Shown here piece by piece: positions 16,083-24,641 of a stretch of 42,147 bases of DNA. The stretch's first letter is position 1. Each line of letters begins with the position of its first letter. The notes beneath the pieces are model-generated. The model made no database searches. It was not told the DNA's origin and saw only the letters and a program-made list of their open reading frames with translations. The position numbers and the translations under genes are program-made. Source of the stretch: Mesostigma viride (lineage: Eukaryota; Streptophyta; Mesostigmatophyceae; Mesostigmatales; Mesostigmataceae); contig RPFO01001177.1 in NCBI GenBank assembly GCA_009746045.1, forward strand, positions 1 through 42,147, given 5' to 3'.

Positions 16083-16838
16083 ATGACGCTCACAAAACAA
16101 ATGGCGACGGAACGCATACTGGAGTACGCGGGACTCGCGGCCATCATCCCGTCCCTCCCCGGCGGGCGCCGATCGTTCGTGAGGCGCATGAACCGGCAGG
16201 TGCGCTGGACGGGCGGCGGCAAGGCCTTCCTGCTGAACTACCCGGAGAGCAGGCGCCAGGTGCTGGTCGTCGGGGGGTCGGGCGGCCACGGGTTCTCGGG
16301 GGCTGACCCGAGCGCCGACTCGGAGATGGTGATGGAGGCCTCGTTGGGCGTGCGCTTCCACAGGGGGTACCTCGCGAGCGCGCGCTCCCTGTGCGAGCAC
16401 CTCCTGACGCACCCGAGCATGGTCAAGCGGGGCGGCGGCTGGCACATGGACATCACGGGCGGCGGCAACGGGGGGGCGGTGGGCGTGATAGCGGGCAGCC
16501 TCCTGACGCGGCGGCAGACGGACGTGGGCGAGGTCGTCACGTTCAGCCAGCCGGCGGTGACGGACGCGGCGGGGGCGGACACGCTGCGTGGGACCCTGTC
16601 CCTTACGCGCGTGGTGCCCTCCAAAGGGGAGGAGGAGGAGGGCCACTTCGGCGACAGGGTGACGGTCCGGGCGCGCGGCTGCCCGCGATGCGCGGGAGAT
16701 TGTATAGCGTGGTACGTGTCCGCCCTCGCGAACAATATCACGCACGGTAGTAGCGACACGAGCGGCGATGGCGGCAGGCACGACAGCGAACAGCACGACA
16801 GCGAGACGAAGGAGTGCGCATGCGCTTGTCTATTTTGA
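16083..16838 (+). CDS. Class-3-lipase-like protein lacking the catalytic serine
   Basis: The 251-residue product follows the alpha/beta-hydrolase layout of lipase class 3. VLVVGGSGGHGF is the first strand and loop. VRFHRGYLASARSL stands for the usual 'VHxGF' segment. WHMDITGGGNGGAVGVIAGSLL, followed by EVVTFSQPAVTD, stands for 'xVTGHSLGGALAxLxA...V.TFGxPxV'. The nucleophile elbow reads GGGNGG (residues about 126-131) instead of GHSLGG, so the catalytic Ser and the neighbouring His are absent. It is therefore predicted to be a non-catalytic derivative. Start codons at 16083 and 16101 are both possible. The 3' end is low-complexity (His/Ser/Asp) and overlaps the desulfurase start by 71 bases. 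Confidence 0.55.
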   Translation: MTLTKQMATERILEYAGLAAIIPSLPGGRRSFVRRMNRQVRWTGGGKAFLLNYPESRRQVLVVGGSGGHGFSGADPSADSEMVMEASLGVRFHRGYLASARSLCEHLLTHPSMVKRGGGWHMDITGGGNGGAVGVIAGSLLTRRQTDVGEVVTFSQPAVTDAAGADTLRGTLSLTRVVPSKGEEEEGHFGDRVTVRARGCPRCAGDCIAWYVSALANNITHGSSDTSGDGGRHDSEQHDSETKECACACLF

Positions 16839-17960
16839 CAACAACAGCACGACACGGCCGCACCCCCAGGTGGCCCGCGCACTCGGCGCAACGGCCGCGA
16901 CACTCTACGGCAACGCGTCAAGCTCGCACAAGGCGGGCAGGGAGTCCCACGATGTGGTGGAGGACTCCCGCCGCACCCTGGCACGACACCTGGGCGTGCG
17001 TCCGGGCGACGTGATTTTCACGGGGGGCGCGACCGAGTCCAACAACATCATCATCCACAGCGTGCTGGAGCGCGCGCGGGGGCGGGGCGTGGTTCTTACC
17101 ACGAAGGTTGAGCACCCGAGCGTGCTCCAGCCGCTGCTGCACGTGCGCAAGGCCTCCCGCGGCGGCGTGAAGGTGGTCCAGCTGCCGGTCGACCGCGAGG
17201 GCTTCGTGCGGATGGACAGCCTGCGCGAGGCGGTCAAGAAGTGGGGCGGACGCATCAAGCTGGTATCGGTCATTTACGCGAACAACGAGATAGGGACGGT
17301 GCAGGACATGGGGGCGATACGCAGGGCGGTGGGCAAGGGCGTGCACATCCACGCGGACACGACACAGGTGGCGGGCAAGGCGCCGCTGGGTAAGGACCAG
17401 CGGTTCATGGACAGCTTTACGGTTTCGGGACACAAGATCCATGGGGTGAAGGGCGTGGGCGCGCTCGTGGTGCGCGCGGGGGCGGACTCGGTGGTCCCGC
17501 TGATGCACGGGGGCGGACAGGAGCGCGGCGTGCGGCCGGGGACGGAGAGCCCGCCCCTGATCGCGAGCCTGGCGCAAGCGGCGTCCATCAACATGAGCCG
17601 GGCGGGGCGCGCCCGGTGGCGTAGGACGGCCGAGTACGCCGCCAGGGTGCGGGAGGGGCTGGGGGGCTGGGGGCTTCCTTCAACGGGCCGGCCGACCCGG
17701 GGCGTAGGATGGCCAACCTGGTCAGTTTCGCGCTTCCGGGCACGGACGGTCGCGCGATGGTGGAGTGGCTCTCCCGCTGCGGGATCTGCGCGAACGTGGG
17801 CAGCGCCTGCTCGAAGATGAAGCGGAGCCGCGTGCTGCGTGCGGTCGGCGTGCCCGAGGAGACGGCGCGCGGCACGGTGCGCTTGGGACTTTCGGCGTAC
17901 ACGACGCAGCAGGACGTGGATTACCTTCTTTCGTGCCTGCGGCGGTTTCAGAAGACGTAG
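16768..17960 (+). CDS. NifS/IscS-like cysteine desulfurase (frameshifted)
   Basis: From ATG 16768 the protein carries the class-V aminotransferase signature. LVYFDNNSTTRPHPQV is the N-terminal loop; FTGGATESNNIII binds the PLP phosphate; TTKVEHPSVL holds the stacking His. VYANNEIGT-type and HADTTQVAGK segments follow, and VSGHKIHGVKGVGAL has the Schiff-base Lys (about K223). The frame changes in the G-rich stretch 17655-17673. It resumes with SFNGPADPGRRMANLV and NVGSACSKMKRS, the active-site Cys loop, and ends at 17960. Restored length is about 395 residues, normal for the family. The enzyme releases sulfur from cysteine for Fe-S or thio-modifications. NifS-like proteins are known in African swine fever virus and relatives, and the Rieske protein in this window also needs an Fe-S cluster. 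Confidence 0.85.
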
Positions 17961-18057
17961 CCCGGGTCCTCGGCGGATGCCATGAACGCGCACTGGCGGG
18001 CGGCGTGGCCCTTGCGCGCCTTTGCGGGCACCGCCCTGCGCGCCCTGTACACGCGCT

Positions 18058-18507
18058 TCAGGGGCGCCCACACGCGGTACTGGCCCATGGCTTGGGGGGC
18101 GTGCCTAGGACATTATCCTGATCCTCGGAAGCGCCGTCCTGGGTGCGGGGCTGAGTGCGGGGTTCTTGTGACGGGGTGACGGGTCCTGCATCGCCCAGAG
18201 GGGGGTCTCCGTTGACACCGCCATCACCCCCTGTCCCGCCGTTGGCATTCTTGTCCGTCTTGGGTTCGTACACGTGGGTGACGGTCACGTGGTTGGGGGA
18301 GATGTGCGGGGCGGACCAGTGCAGCATGTACGGGTAGTAGTACGGATGGTACGGGCGGTACGGCGGAGCGGGAGGGCGGCGGAGGTACGGGCGGTCGTAC
18401 GGCTGAGCCGCCTGCCTACGGTGCAGCGAGCAAAAGCCCCCCGTCGTCCACCGCCTGCAAGGGATACCAGAACTCGTGTAAGCGAACCCGCAGCGGCGTC
18501 TCAACAT
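18058..18507 (-). CDS. Hypothetical protein with N-terminal C-C-C-H zinc motif
   Basis: The ATG at 18507 gives 149 residues; an in-frame TTG at 18525 could add six. Residues 5-30 contain RCGFAYTSSGIPCRRWTTG and FCSLHRRQ, a C-x10-C-x7-C-x2-H arrangement typical of small viral zinc knuckles. A Pro/Tyr-rich stretch (RPYHPYYYPYML) follows, then a Gly/Asn/Asp-rich low-complexity tail. Function unknown. It is tail to tail with the desulfurase, 97 bases apart. Confidence 0.5.
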   Translation of the reverse strand: MLRRRCGFAYTSSGIPCRRWTTGGFCSLHRRQAAQPYDRPYLRRPPAPPYRPYHPYYYPYMLHWSAPHISPNHVTVTHVYEPKTDKNANGGTGGDGGVNGDPPLGDAGPVTPSQEPRTQPRTQDGASEDQDNVLGTPPKPWASTACGRP

Positions 18508-18778
18508 ATCGAGTCTCTCAGACAATAAAGGGTCATATTATATTTCCAGTTAGCTGTTTACTCCACCGTGGGAGGAAAGAAACAAAAAATAAAAAGGTGT
18601 GGTGGTTCGAACCCGCGTTTCTCGGTCATCTTCCCAGTCAAGGGTAGCGACTCCACGCCTGTCCGCCCCGTCAGCTGCGAGCCTCGGGTCCGCGGTTCTG
18701 TCATCTTCCCAGTCAAGGGTAGCCACTCCACGCGATCCCTCCGCCCGCAGGCGATGGCAATCCATCGTTTTTTTCCCC
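18508..18778. repeat. Intergenic region with a 34-bp direct repeat pair
   Basis: No convincing gene is present. A 34-bp word (gtcatcttcccagtcaaggg..., at 18625-18658 and 18700-18733) occurs twice, 75 bp apart, with one mismatch. Just upstream is the palindrome GGTTCGAACC (18604-18613 region). A minus-strand reading across both copies gives a repeated GVATLDWEDDR peptide, but it has no other sign of coding. Confidence 0.55.
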
Positions 18779-19471
18779 TTATAAGCGTGTTTTTTCTGGG
18801 GGGTGGCGGGCGGGGCTATCGGGGTTATTGGGCGTATCCCCCCACCCCAACTTCAATCTGTCCTTGATCAGCCGGACCACGTGCATGTACGCGGTAGGCA
18901 CCAGGATCGTGTCGGCGGCGAAGTGGTCGCCGTGCACGTCCACGACCTGCGCCCCCTGGGGCGCGGCGATGCACGCCATCTGCAGCAGGTCCGCCCTGCC
19001 GATCGCCCTCCCGTCCGACGCGTGCACGAACACGACTTTGGCCCGCTCCGGCCTCCCCTCCATGCGCCCCAGGGCGAGCAGGAAGGTCTCGGGCGCGGCC
19101 ACCGCCAGCACGCCGCGGAAGAGCTCCTCCACCTCGACGAGGCCGTCCCGCGTCTTGCCGTTCAGACACTCGGCCAGGTGGGCCGCCATCTCCCGGTCGC
19201 GGCTCGGCGCCGTCCACAGACTTGCGGACTGGTCGCGCCGGCTCACGCCGTCCACGTAGAGCCGGAACCATTCGGACGCCCTGACCCTCCTCAGCAGGGC
19301 GGCGTGCAGGGCGCAGTACTCGTCAAGGGTGATGGGACGGTCGTCCTCGGGGGCCGCGCCGTCCGCGGCCAGGGAAAGGAGCGCGGACAGGGACGGGGTG
19401 TCGTTCCTCCCCCTTGGCGGCGGCGCGTGCGGCCACACGTACTCGGGCAGGTCGTCCGTGTTCACGAGCAT
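18779..19471 (-). CDS. Hypothetical protein
   Basis: The ATG at 19471 (MLVNTDDLPEYVWP) gives 230 residues; an earlier in-frame start at 19492 would run into the methyltransferase promoter. After a Pro/Arg-rich start it is mainly alpha-helical, then alternates strands and helices (AKVVFVHASDGRAIGRADLLQMACI, GAQVVDVHGDHFAADTILV). That arrangement suggests a Rossmann-like alpha/beta C-terminal half, but no nucleotide-binding motif is clear. Family not recognised. It is divergent from the C5 methyltransferase with 23 bases between starts. Confidence 0.55.
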   Translation of the reverse strand: MLVNTDDLPEYVWPHAPPPRGRNDTPSLSALLSLAADGAAPEDDRPITLDEYCALHAALLRRVRASEWFRLYVDGVSRRDQSASLWTAPSRDREMAAHLAECLNGKTRDGLVEVEELFRGVLAVAAPETFLLALGRMEGRPERAKVVFVHASDGRAIGRADLLQMACIAAPQGAQVVDVHGDHFAADTILVPTAYMHVVRLIKDRLKLGWGDTPNNPDSPARHPPEKTRL

Positions 19472-19494
19472 TTTGTGTGTGCGTATATGCAAAG

Positions 19495-20427
19495 ATGGTG
19501 AGGGTATGGCGTCACATCGACCTGTTCGCGGGCCTGGGCGGCTTCTCGTTGGGCCTCAAGAAGGTCCTCGACGTCCGCACGGTGATGGCCGTGGAGATGA
19601 ACCCGACGGCTTGCAAGGTGTACGAGATCCTGAACGACGTGGCCCCGATTTGCGACAAAATAGAGAACGTGCCCGACGAGACCATCCCCAAGGCTGACAT
19701 CCTCACGGCCGGGTTCCCCTGTCAGGCGTTCAGCGCCGCCGGGCTGCAGCACGGGATGCGCGACGTACGGACGAGGGGCATCCGCCACATATTCCGATTC
19801 ATCGAGAAGTCTGACCCCCGGTACGTCATCCTGGAGAACGTGCCGGCCATCCAGCGGTTCCCCGTGTTCAAGCGGATCGTGCACAACCTACGCAAGCACG
19901 GGTATTACGTGGCGCACCAGGTGCTGAGCACGCACCTGCACGCGGGGCTGCGGCAGAAGCGCAAGAGGGTGTTCATCGTGGCCAGCAAGAAGATGATCCC
20001 CGGCAGCTTCCCCCCGCCCGAGGTTGGCCGCACGGACAGCTTCGACTTCAAGCAGACGGCTCCGGCGCGGTACTACCTGAAACCCGGCAGCCGGATGCAC
20101 AAGGTGCTCAAGGGCTCGCGCCAGGGGCAGTTCCTGTCGGCCAATTACAGCTTCGAGCCCAGGAAGGACATGGTGGCGCCGACCCAGCGCGCGTCCCAGG
20201 GCGCCAACAAGGGGGCCAGGATCTACATCCGCGACCCGCGGGGGCTGCGCACGCTCACCGAGGAGGAGGCGTTTCGTTTGCAGGGGATCCCGCAGGGGCG
20301 GATCGAGCGGCTGAAGGCGAGCGTGAGCATGAACTCGATCCTGAAGATGGTGGGCAACAGCGTCAGCCCGCGTTTGGTGGCGAAGGTGGCCGCCGGGCTG
20401 ATGGGGCTTACAGGGGCGCAAAAATAA
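19495..20427 (+). CDS. C5 cytosine DNA methyltransferase
   Basis: The 310-residue product has the conserved C5-methyltransferase motifs in order. Motif I is HIDLFAGLGGFSLGL (about residues 7-21), motif IV GFPCQAFSAAG with the catalytic Cys (PCQ at 75-77), motif VI YVILENVPAI, motif VIII QKRKRVFIVAS and motif X VGNSVSP near the end. It methylates cytosine at C5. The target-recognition region between VIII and IX is short, consistent with a single small recognition site that cannot be deduced here. No restriction endonuclease is recognisable next to it, so it appears orphan. It may protect viral DNA or mark it in a host nucleus. ATG 19495 is chosen because it gives a standard N-terminus and leaves a short divergent promoter. 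Confidence 0.92.
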   Translation: MVRVWRHIDLFAGLGGFSLGLKKVLDVRTVMAVEMNPTACKVYEILNDVAPICDKIENVPDETIPKADILTAGFPCQAFSAAGLQHGMRDVRTRGIRHIFRFIEKSDPRYVILENVPAIQRFPVFKRIVHNLRKHGYYVAHQVLSTHLHAGLRQKRKRVFIVASKKMIPGSFPPPEVGRTDSFDFKQTAPARYYLKPGSRMHKVLKGSRQGQFLSANYSFEPRKDMVAPTQRASQGANKGARIYIRDPRGLRTLTEEEAFRLQGIPQGRIERLKASVSMNSILKMVGNSVSPRLVAKVAAGLMGLTGAQK

Positions 20428-20451
20428 TGTCAGTCTAGCAGAGAGAGACGG

Positions 20452-23400
20452 ATGCGACCGAAGAAGAGCGCGATACACGAGGGCGTGCGAGCCCTGCACC
20501 GACTGGCACAGAAGGCGATGGACGCGCCCGAGGACACGCCGCAGCAGCGGAGGCAGAAGGCGCGCGCTCTGTCCGAGCTGCTGGTCCCTATGATGCGCGT
20601 CCACCAGGCGCGAACGGGGTCGCTGTTCGACGATCTGGACTACTACCCCCCGTACGTTCACGCGGGCTACGGAGCAGGTGAGCTGTACTGGGACGACGAC
20701 GCCGACGCTCCCGACGCCAAGGAGGAGGAGGAGGAGGGCGATGCTGCTGCCCCCACCACTGTAACCACGTCGCCGGAGGAGGAGGAGGAGGAGGAGGAGG
20801 AGGAGGAGGAGGAGGAGGAGGGCGATGCTGCTGCCACCACCACTGTAACCACGTCGCCGGAGGAGGAGGAGGAGGAGGAGGGTAAGGAGGAGGGCGATGC
20901 CGCCGACGCTGCTGCTACTGATACTGTAACCACGTCTCCGACGGAGGTGGGAAATGAGGGGGGAAATGAGGGGGGTGGAAAGGAGGAGGGGGGTGGAAAG
21001 GAGGAGGGCGATGCCGCCGACGCCGCTGCTACTGCTGCTGCTTCCTTAAAAAAGATGAAAGAGGAGGGAGACGCCTATGTAAATTCCATGCGCGCCACTT
21101 CAGAAGGAATACAGAAATTTATCAGTGACATTATGGATAGAGCACGGGATGAAGCACTGGATTCAAGCGCATGGGATACATTGAACGAAGTAATAGAAGT
21201 ATGGCATAAAAAAAAAGAGTCACTAGTCAAAAAGGGATGGGGCGACACGGCGGACTTGGCTCTGATCGACGCGAAATCGAATCATTTGACGAATTTATTG
21301 GATGTTAATAATAGAATACGTGAGCTCAAAGATGGGATCAGTGAACTCGAGTCGATGGGTGAGGGGGAGTCGATTGTTGAGAAGTTAGAAGAAGCTGTCT
21401 CACTCTTTGAAGACAGAGTGACGAAAATCATGAAAGCCCCCTATATGTTGGGCTTTGCCGACGATAAGCCCACAATCGAGGACTCGGAGGAGACGAAGAA
21501 GGCAAAAGCCATCGCCCTGGCCCGAAGATACGATCGGGCCAAATACCAATGGGAGATACAAAAGGGGATAGAGGTTTTGGGGGGGTTGGTCAACTCTGGT
21601 CAAAACTTGAAAGATGTGCTGGACACCCGAAGCAGGTTAATGCAAAAAATCAAACAAATCGATGACCCCGGGGGCGAGAGATCGCTTCTGACAACCACAG
21701 TAAGTAGGGCGGAACAAGCAGCAGATCTTGCGTTAAGACGGATCCCGGAGTCAGGACTCCAGGTTTTGGAAAAGTCACTAAATGATCTCAAGAATGATAT
21801 AGAGCTTTTCATCCCGTATGGACAGATCCCTCAAATAGAGCAAGACGCAGCCCTGGCCAGGATGAGAAAGGCGTACGACCTTTTGCATACACACACTAAT
21901 CAGATTCGCAAAGAAAACCAACACGTTTTTAAAAGACAGGAAGAGAGGGTCGATAGGTTGCTGAAAACACCCAGAGATCGAGAAAATATGCTCAGTACAC
22001 CGTTTATGCGCGATCATTTGATTGGACTCTTAAACGGTCTTCGGGGACAGGAAGGGTTTTTTAAAGATGCGTCAAGGGCGGTGTCGCAGAAACAGAGGGA
22101 TGACATGACTGCGAAGGTCACGAAATTGCTAAATATGATAAAAGCACCACCTCCGGCGGAGGAGGGGAGAGCAAAACAGATGGTGTCAATTGTATCAGAG
22201 GCAAGAAATATTAATGAGGTCGAGGATACTATATACACTTTTCTGGACGAGGCTCGGAGTTTTAACGAGGAAGATCGACAACTCGTTTTGAACGCGTTTG
22301 CAGACAAGGCGATTTCGTCGGATCCGCATGCGCCAACGAATATGCGTTTATGGTTTGAGTTAGTGAGGGCCGGTGCATACGACAACATGCATTCAGGTGA
22401 CGATCTCAGGGCCGTGCACGATAAGGCAATTCGCGCGATGGATTTTTTAAATGATGCACTCGCATCAAGCAATATAAACGATAAAGCCCGCGGACTTTTG
22501 GAGGCGGACAAGGAGTTTACGGAGGGTTATATACTTTATATCTCTGATGCTATAAAAACCCTCTCTGACGAGACCATTGATCAGAAGGAGGGAGAGGAGG
22601 AGGAGGGCAGTGAAGCGGAGGACGCTCAGGGAGTCAAGGAGGTCGGGAAGCGCAGGGACACCGCAAACGGGGGGGGGGAGGAACAAAGTGGCGTGCTGGC
22701 GCTCCTTGCCACGACCGGCTTCTCCTTGCCTGCTGGGACAACGGCCTATATGCAACATAACACACTCCCGTCACAGCTACAAGAAGAAGTAGAGATACAA
22801 AACAGGCAGCTTGCGACAGATCTCACACAGGCTGGGGAAGTGATAGCCAGGGTGCAAAGAAACAAGCGATTTAGTGAGGAAGATGTCGCTGACCTTATGG
22901 CTCTTTACCACAGCATTGCACAGTCACAAAATTGGGCGATCGTCCCACCATTGGCAGAGATGAGGGACAATGTATTTAAACAGATTAAGACGGCGTGGTC
23001 GCAAGGAAGACGGGCAGCTCTTCCAGCGGCGACCCAGGCGGACAATCGGAAGCAGGCGATAGAAATGAAGGAGGAAATGAACAGGCGGGGGGCGATCTTG
23101 GCAAAGCGGTGGGGAGATCTGGGCAAAGAGGCGACCCAGGCGGACAATCGGAAGCAGGCGATAGAAATGAAGGAGGAAATGAACAGGCGTGGGGCGATCT
23201 TGGCAAAGCGGTGGGGAGATCTGGGCAAAGAGGCGACCCAGGCGGACAATCGGAAGCAGGCGATAGAAATGAAGGAGGAAATGAACAGGCGTGGGGCGAT
23301 CTTGGCAAAGCGGTGGGGAGATCTGGGCAAAGAGGCGACCCAGGCGGACAATCGGAAGCAGGCGATAGAAATGAAGGAGGAAATGAACAGGCGTGGGGCG

Positions 23401-23943
23401 ATCTTGGCAAAGCGGTGGGGAGATCTGGGCAAAGAGGCGACCCAGGCGGACAATCGGAAGCAGGCGGCGACAATGAAGGAGAAGGGAGCGAGGAAACAGC
23501 GAGCGAGAGCGAGGCTGGGAAAGATCGCACAGACAGCATTACTTAACAGACGGAAGTGGATGCCGGAGTATATAAAAGCCGTCAACGATATTGCGTTTTA
23601 CAGTGTGGGCACGCCCTCCAAAGGCATTTCCCCAGGCCAGGCGTCTCAACAGACAAGTGAGAAACGGAACAAAGTTTACGACGCCGTTCGATTCGCCCGC
23701 ACACATGCCGAAAAGTTGGAGATTGATGACCCCTTACGCATCTACCTGGACAACCGCGTGCGACATGTGATTAATGAGCTTCCTCCTAAGGCAAAGAAAG
23801 ACCTATACAAATCCGCCCCAGCCGACTTGAAACATCTATTTGGGGACGATGAAAACGCCGTTCACCACCAACCTCGTGTTCAACGATGGCGAGAGTACAC
23901 CCGCGCCTGGCTCCATGCGGACGAACGGCTTGTACCAGAATGA
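20452..23943 (+). CDS. Large repeat-rich helical protein (1163 residues)
   Basis: Residues 1-85 are helical and GC-rich. Residues about 85-200 form an acidic low-complexity tract of poly-Glu blocks alternating with GDAAxTTTVTTSP units (GAG microsatellite, 20718-21010). From about residue 200 to 1140 the protein is almost continuously helical and charged, with likely coiled coils. Near the C-terminus are four 34-residue repeats (ATQADNRKQAIEMKEEMNRR...) and the start of a fifth. The body from about 21050 is visibly AT-richer in codon choice than the neighbours, which suggests a different history. No enzymatic motif, membrane segment or signal peptide is seen. A structural or scaffold role in the virion is possible but is inference. 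Its 3' end overlaps the next gene by 95 bases. Confidence 0.7.
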   Translation: MRPKKSAIHEGVRALHRLAQKAMDAPEDTPQQRRQKARALSELLVPMMRVHQARTGSLFDDLDYYPPYVHAGYGAGELYWDDDADAPDAKEEEEEGDAAAPTTVTTSPEEEEEEEEEEEEEEEGDAAATTTVTTSPEEEEEEEGKEEGDAADAAATDTVTTSPTEVGNEGGNEGGGKEEGGGKEEGDAADAAATAAASLKKMKEEGDAYVNSMRATSEGIQKFISDIMDRARDEALDSSAWDTLNEVIEVWHKKKESLVKKGWGDTADLALIDAKSNHLTNLLDVNNRIRELKDGISELESMGEGESIVEKLEEAVSLFEDRVTKIMKAPYMLGFADDKPTIEDSEETKKAKAIALARRYDRAKYQWEIQKGIEVLGGLVNSGQNLKDVLDTRSRLMQKIKQIDDPGGERSLLTTTVSRAEQAADLALRRIPESGLQVLEKSLNDLKNDIELFIPYGQIPQIEQDAALARMRKAYDLLHTHTNQIRKENQHVFKRQEERVDRLLKTPRDRENMLSTPFMRDHLIGLLNGLRGQEGFFKDASRAVSQKQRDDMTAKVTKLLNMIKAPPPAEEGRAKQMVSIVSEARNINEVEDTIYTFLDEARSFNEEDRQLVLNAFADKAISSDPHAPTNMRLWFELVRAGAYDNMHSGDDLRAVHDKAIRAMDFLNDALASSNINDKARGLLEADKEFTEGYILYISDAIKTLSDETIDQKEGEEEEGSEAEDAQGVKEVGKRRDTANGGGEEQSGVLALLATTGFSLPAGTTAYMQHNTLPSQLQEEVEIQNRQLATDLTQAGEVIARVQRNKRFSEEDVADLMALYHSIAQSQNWAIVPPLAEMRDNVFKQIKTAWSQGRRAALPAATQADNRKQAIEMKEEMNRRGAILAKRWGDLGKEATQADNRKQAIEMKEEMNRRGAILAKRWGDLGKEATQADNRKQAIEMKEEMNRRGAILAKRWGDLGKEATQADNRKQAIEMKEEMNRRGAILAKRWGDLGKEATQADNRKQAATMKEKGARKQRARARLGKIAQTALLNRRKWMPEYIKAVNDIAFYSVGTPSKGISPGQASQQTSEKRNKVYDAVRFARTHAEKLEIDDPLRIYLDNRVRHVINELPPKAKKDLYKSAPADLKHLFGDDENAVHHQPRVQRWREYTRAWLHADERLVPE
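23029..23472 (+). repeat. 102-bp tandem repeats, four full copies plus a partial fifth
   Basis: Copies start at 23029, 23131, 23233 and 23335, nearly identical, with a truncated fifth from 23437. Each encodes 34 residues in frame, so copy-number changes keep the reading frame. Near identity between copies implies recent expansion or ongoing homogenisation. Confidence 0.92.
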
Positions 23944-24586
23944 TTTGATGGAATACCCCGTGCAAAGAACCCTGTTTGATTCACCCCCAACGCAGCCCCC
24001 CCAGCCAGCAAATACCACCCCCGCAAAGAACCCTGCACAGACGACAGCAGCAGCATCAGCATGGTCGCCACCACCACCACCACCAGAGAAGACCACCACG
24101 CCTCCTTCCGCACAGAAGCCCCCCAGGTCGGCACAGAAGCCCGCCCCCCAGTCAGCGAAGAAGACGGCCACGCCGGTGAGGATTAAGCCGACGCCTACAA
24201 CTGACGAACAATTGGACGCACTAAAAACTCAAGGAATGGCGACAACAGAAATGCTGAAAGAGAAGATCCAGCAAAGGGCAGACGAGGGTAAAGGGGTGGG
24301 TCTTGACCGTCCAACGTGGGACCAGAAACAGGCGAATGAGGTGCAAAGATTGCTTCACCTAATGCCTCAGGGCACCACGATCGAGTACAATCGTTTAACT
24401 CATGCCAATCAACGTGGTCAAGGTATTCAAGCGGCGATATTGAAAAACGACACAGCCCCACATCGTACACGGGGGGGGTTTGGTCGCACGACGGGGTTTG
24501 GCCAATACCGCGTGCCCTACCCGCGGTTCGACAACTTCCCCTACGAGGTGCTTCCCTCTTTGCATTGGTACGATGTGGATGGGTGA
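23849..24586 (+). CDS. Hypothetical Pro/Ala-rich protein
   Basis: An ATG at 23849 (MKTPFTTNLVFNDGES) gives 245 residues and overlaps the end of the large repeat protein by 95 bases in another frame. Residues about 40-115 are Pro/Lys/Ala/Thr-rich and likely disordered. The C-terminal 120 residues look folded (TWDQKQANEVQRLLHLMPQGTTIEYN, FGQYRVPYPRFDNFPYEVLPSLHWYDVDG). Family not recognised. The overlap suggests that it is expressed with the upstream gene and may be its partner. It is convergent with the KilA-N/RING gene across a 55-base AT-rich spacer. Confidence 0.55.
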   Translation: MKTPFTTNLVFNDGESTPAPGSMRTNGLYQNDLMEYPVQRTLFDSPPTQPPQPANTTPAKNPAQTTAAASAWSPPPPPPEKTTTPPSAQKPPRSAQKPAPQSAKKTATPVRIKPTPTTDEQLDALKTQGMATTEMLKEKIQQRADEGKGVGLDRPTWDQKQANEVQRLLHLMPQGTTIEYNRLTHANQRGQGIQAAILKNDTAPHRTRGGFGRTTGFGQYRVPYPRFDNFPYEVLPSLHWYDVDG

Positions 24587-24641
24587 GCCGGATTTTTATT
24601 ATTCGATCATTCATTTTACACGGCCATGGAGGCGGCCGCCG

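Noticed and set aside
17982-18179. Short plus-strand frame starting MNAHWRAAWPLRAF
   Set aside because: It overlaps the minus-strand zinc-motif gene for half its length, is composed mostly of Arg/Ala/Trp from GC-rich DNA, and has no promoter-like sequence.
18590-18665. tRNA gene suggested by GGTTCGAACCC
   Set aside because: TTCGAA with flanking G/C is palindromic. On both strands the T stem has mismatches and no matching acceptor stem lies at the right distance.
20660-20935. Serine-rich minus-strand frame
   Set aside because: It is the antisense reading of the GAG microsatellite in the large repeat protein.
23029-23472. CRISPR-like array
   Set aside because: The 102-bp units are contiguous, without spacers, and are in frame within a protein gene.
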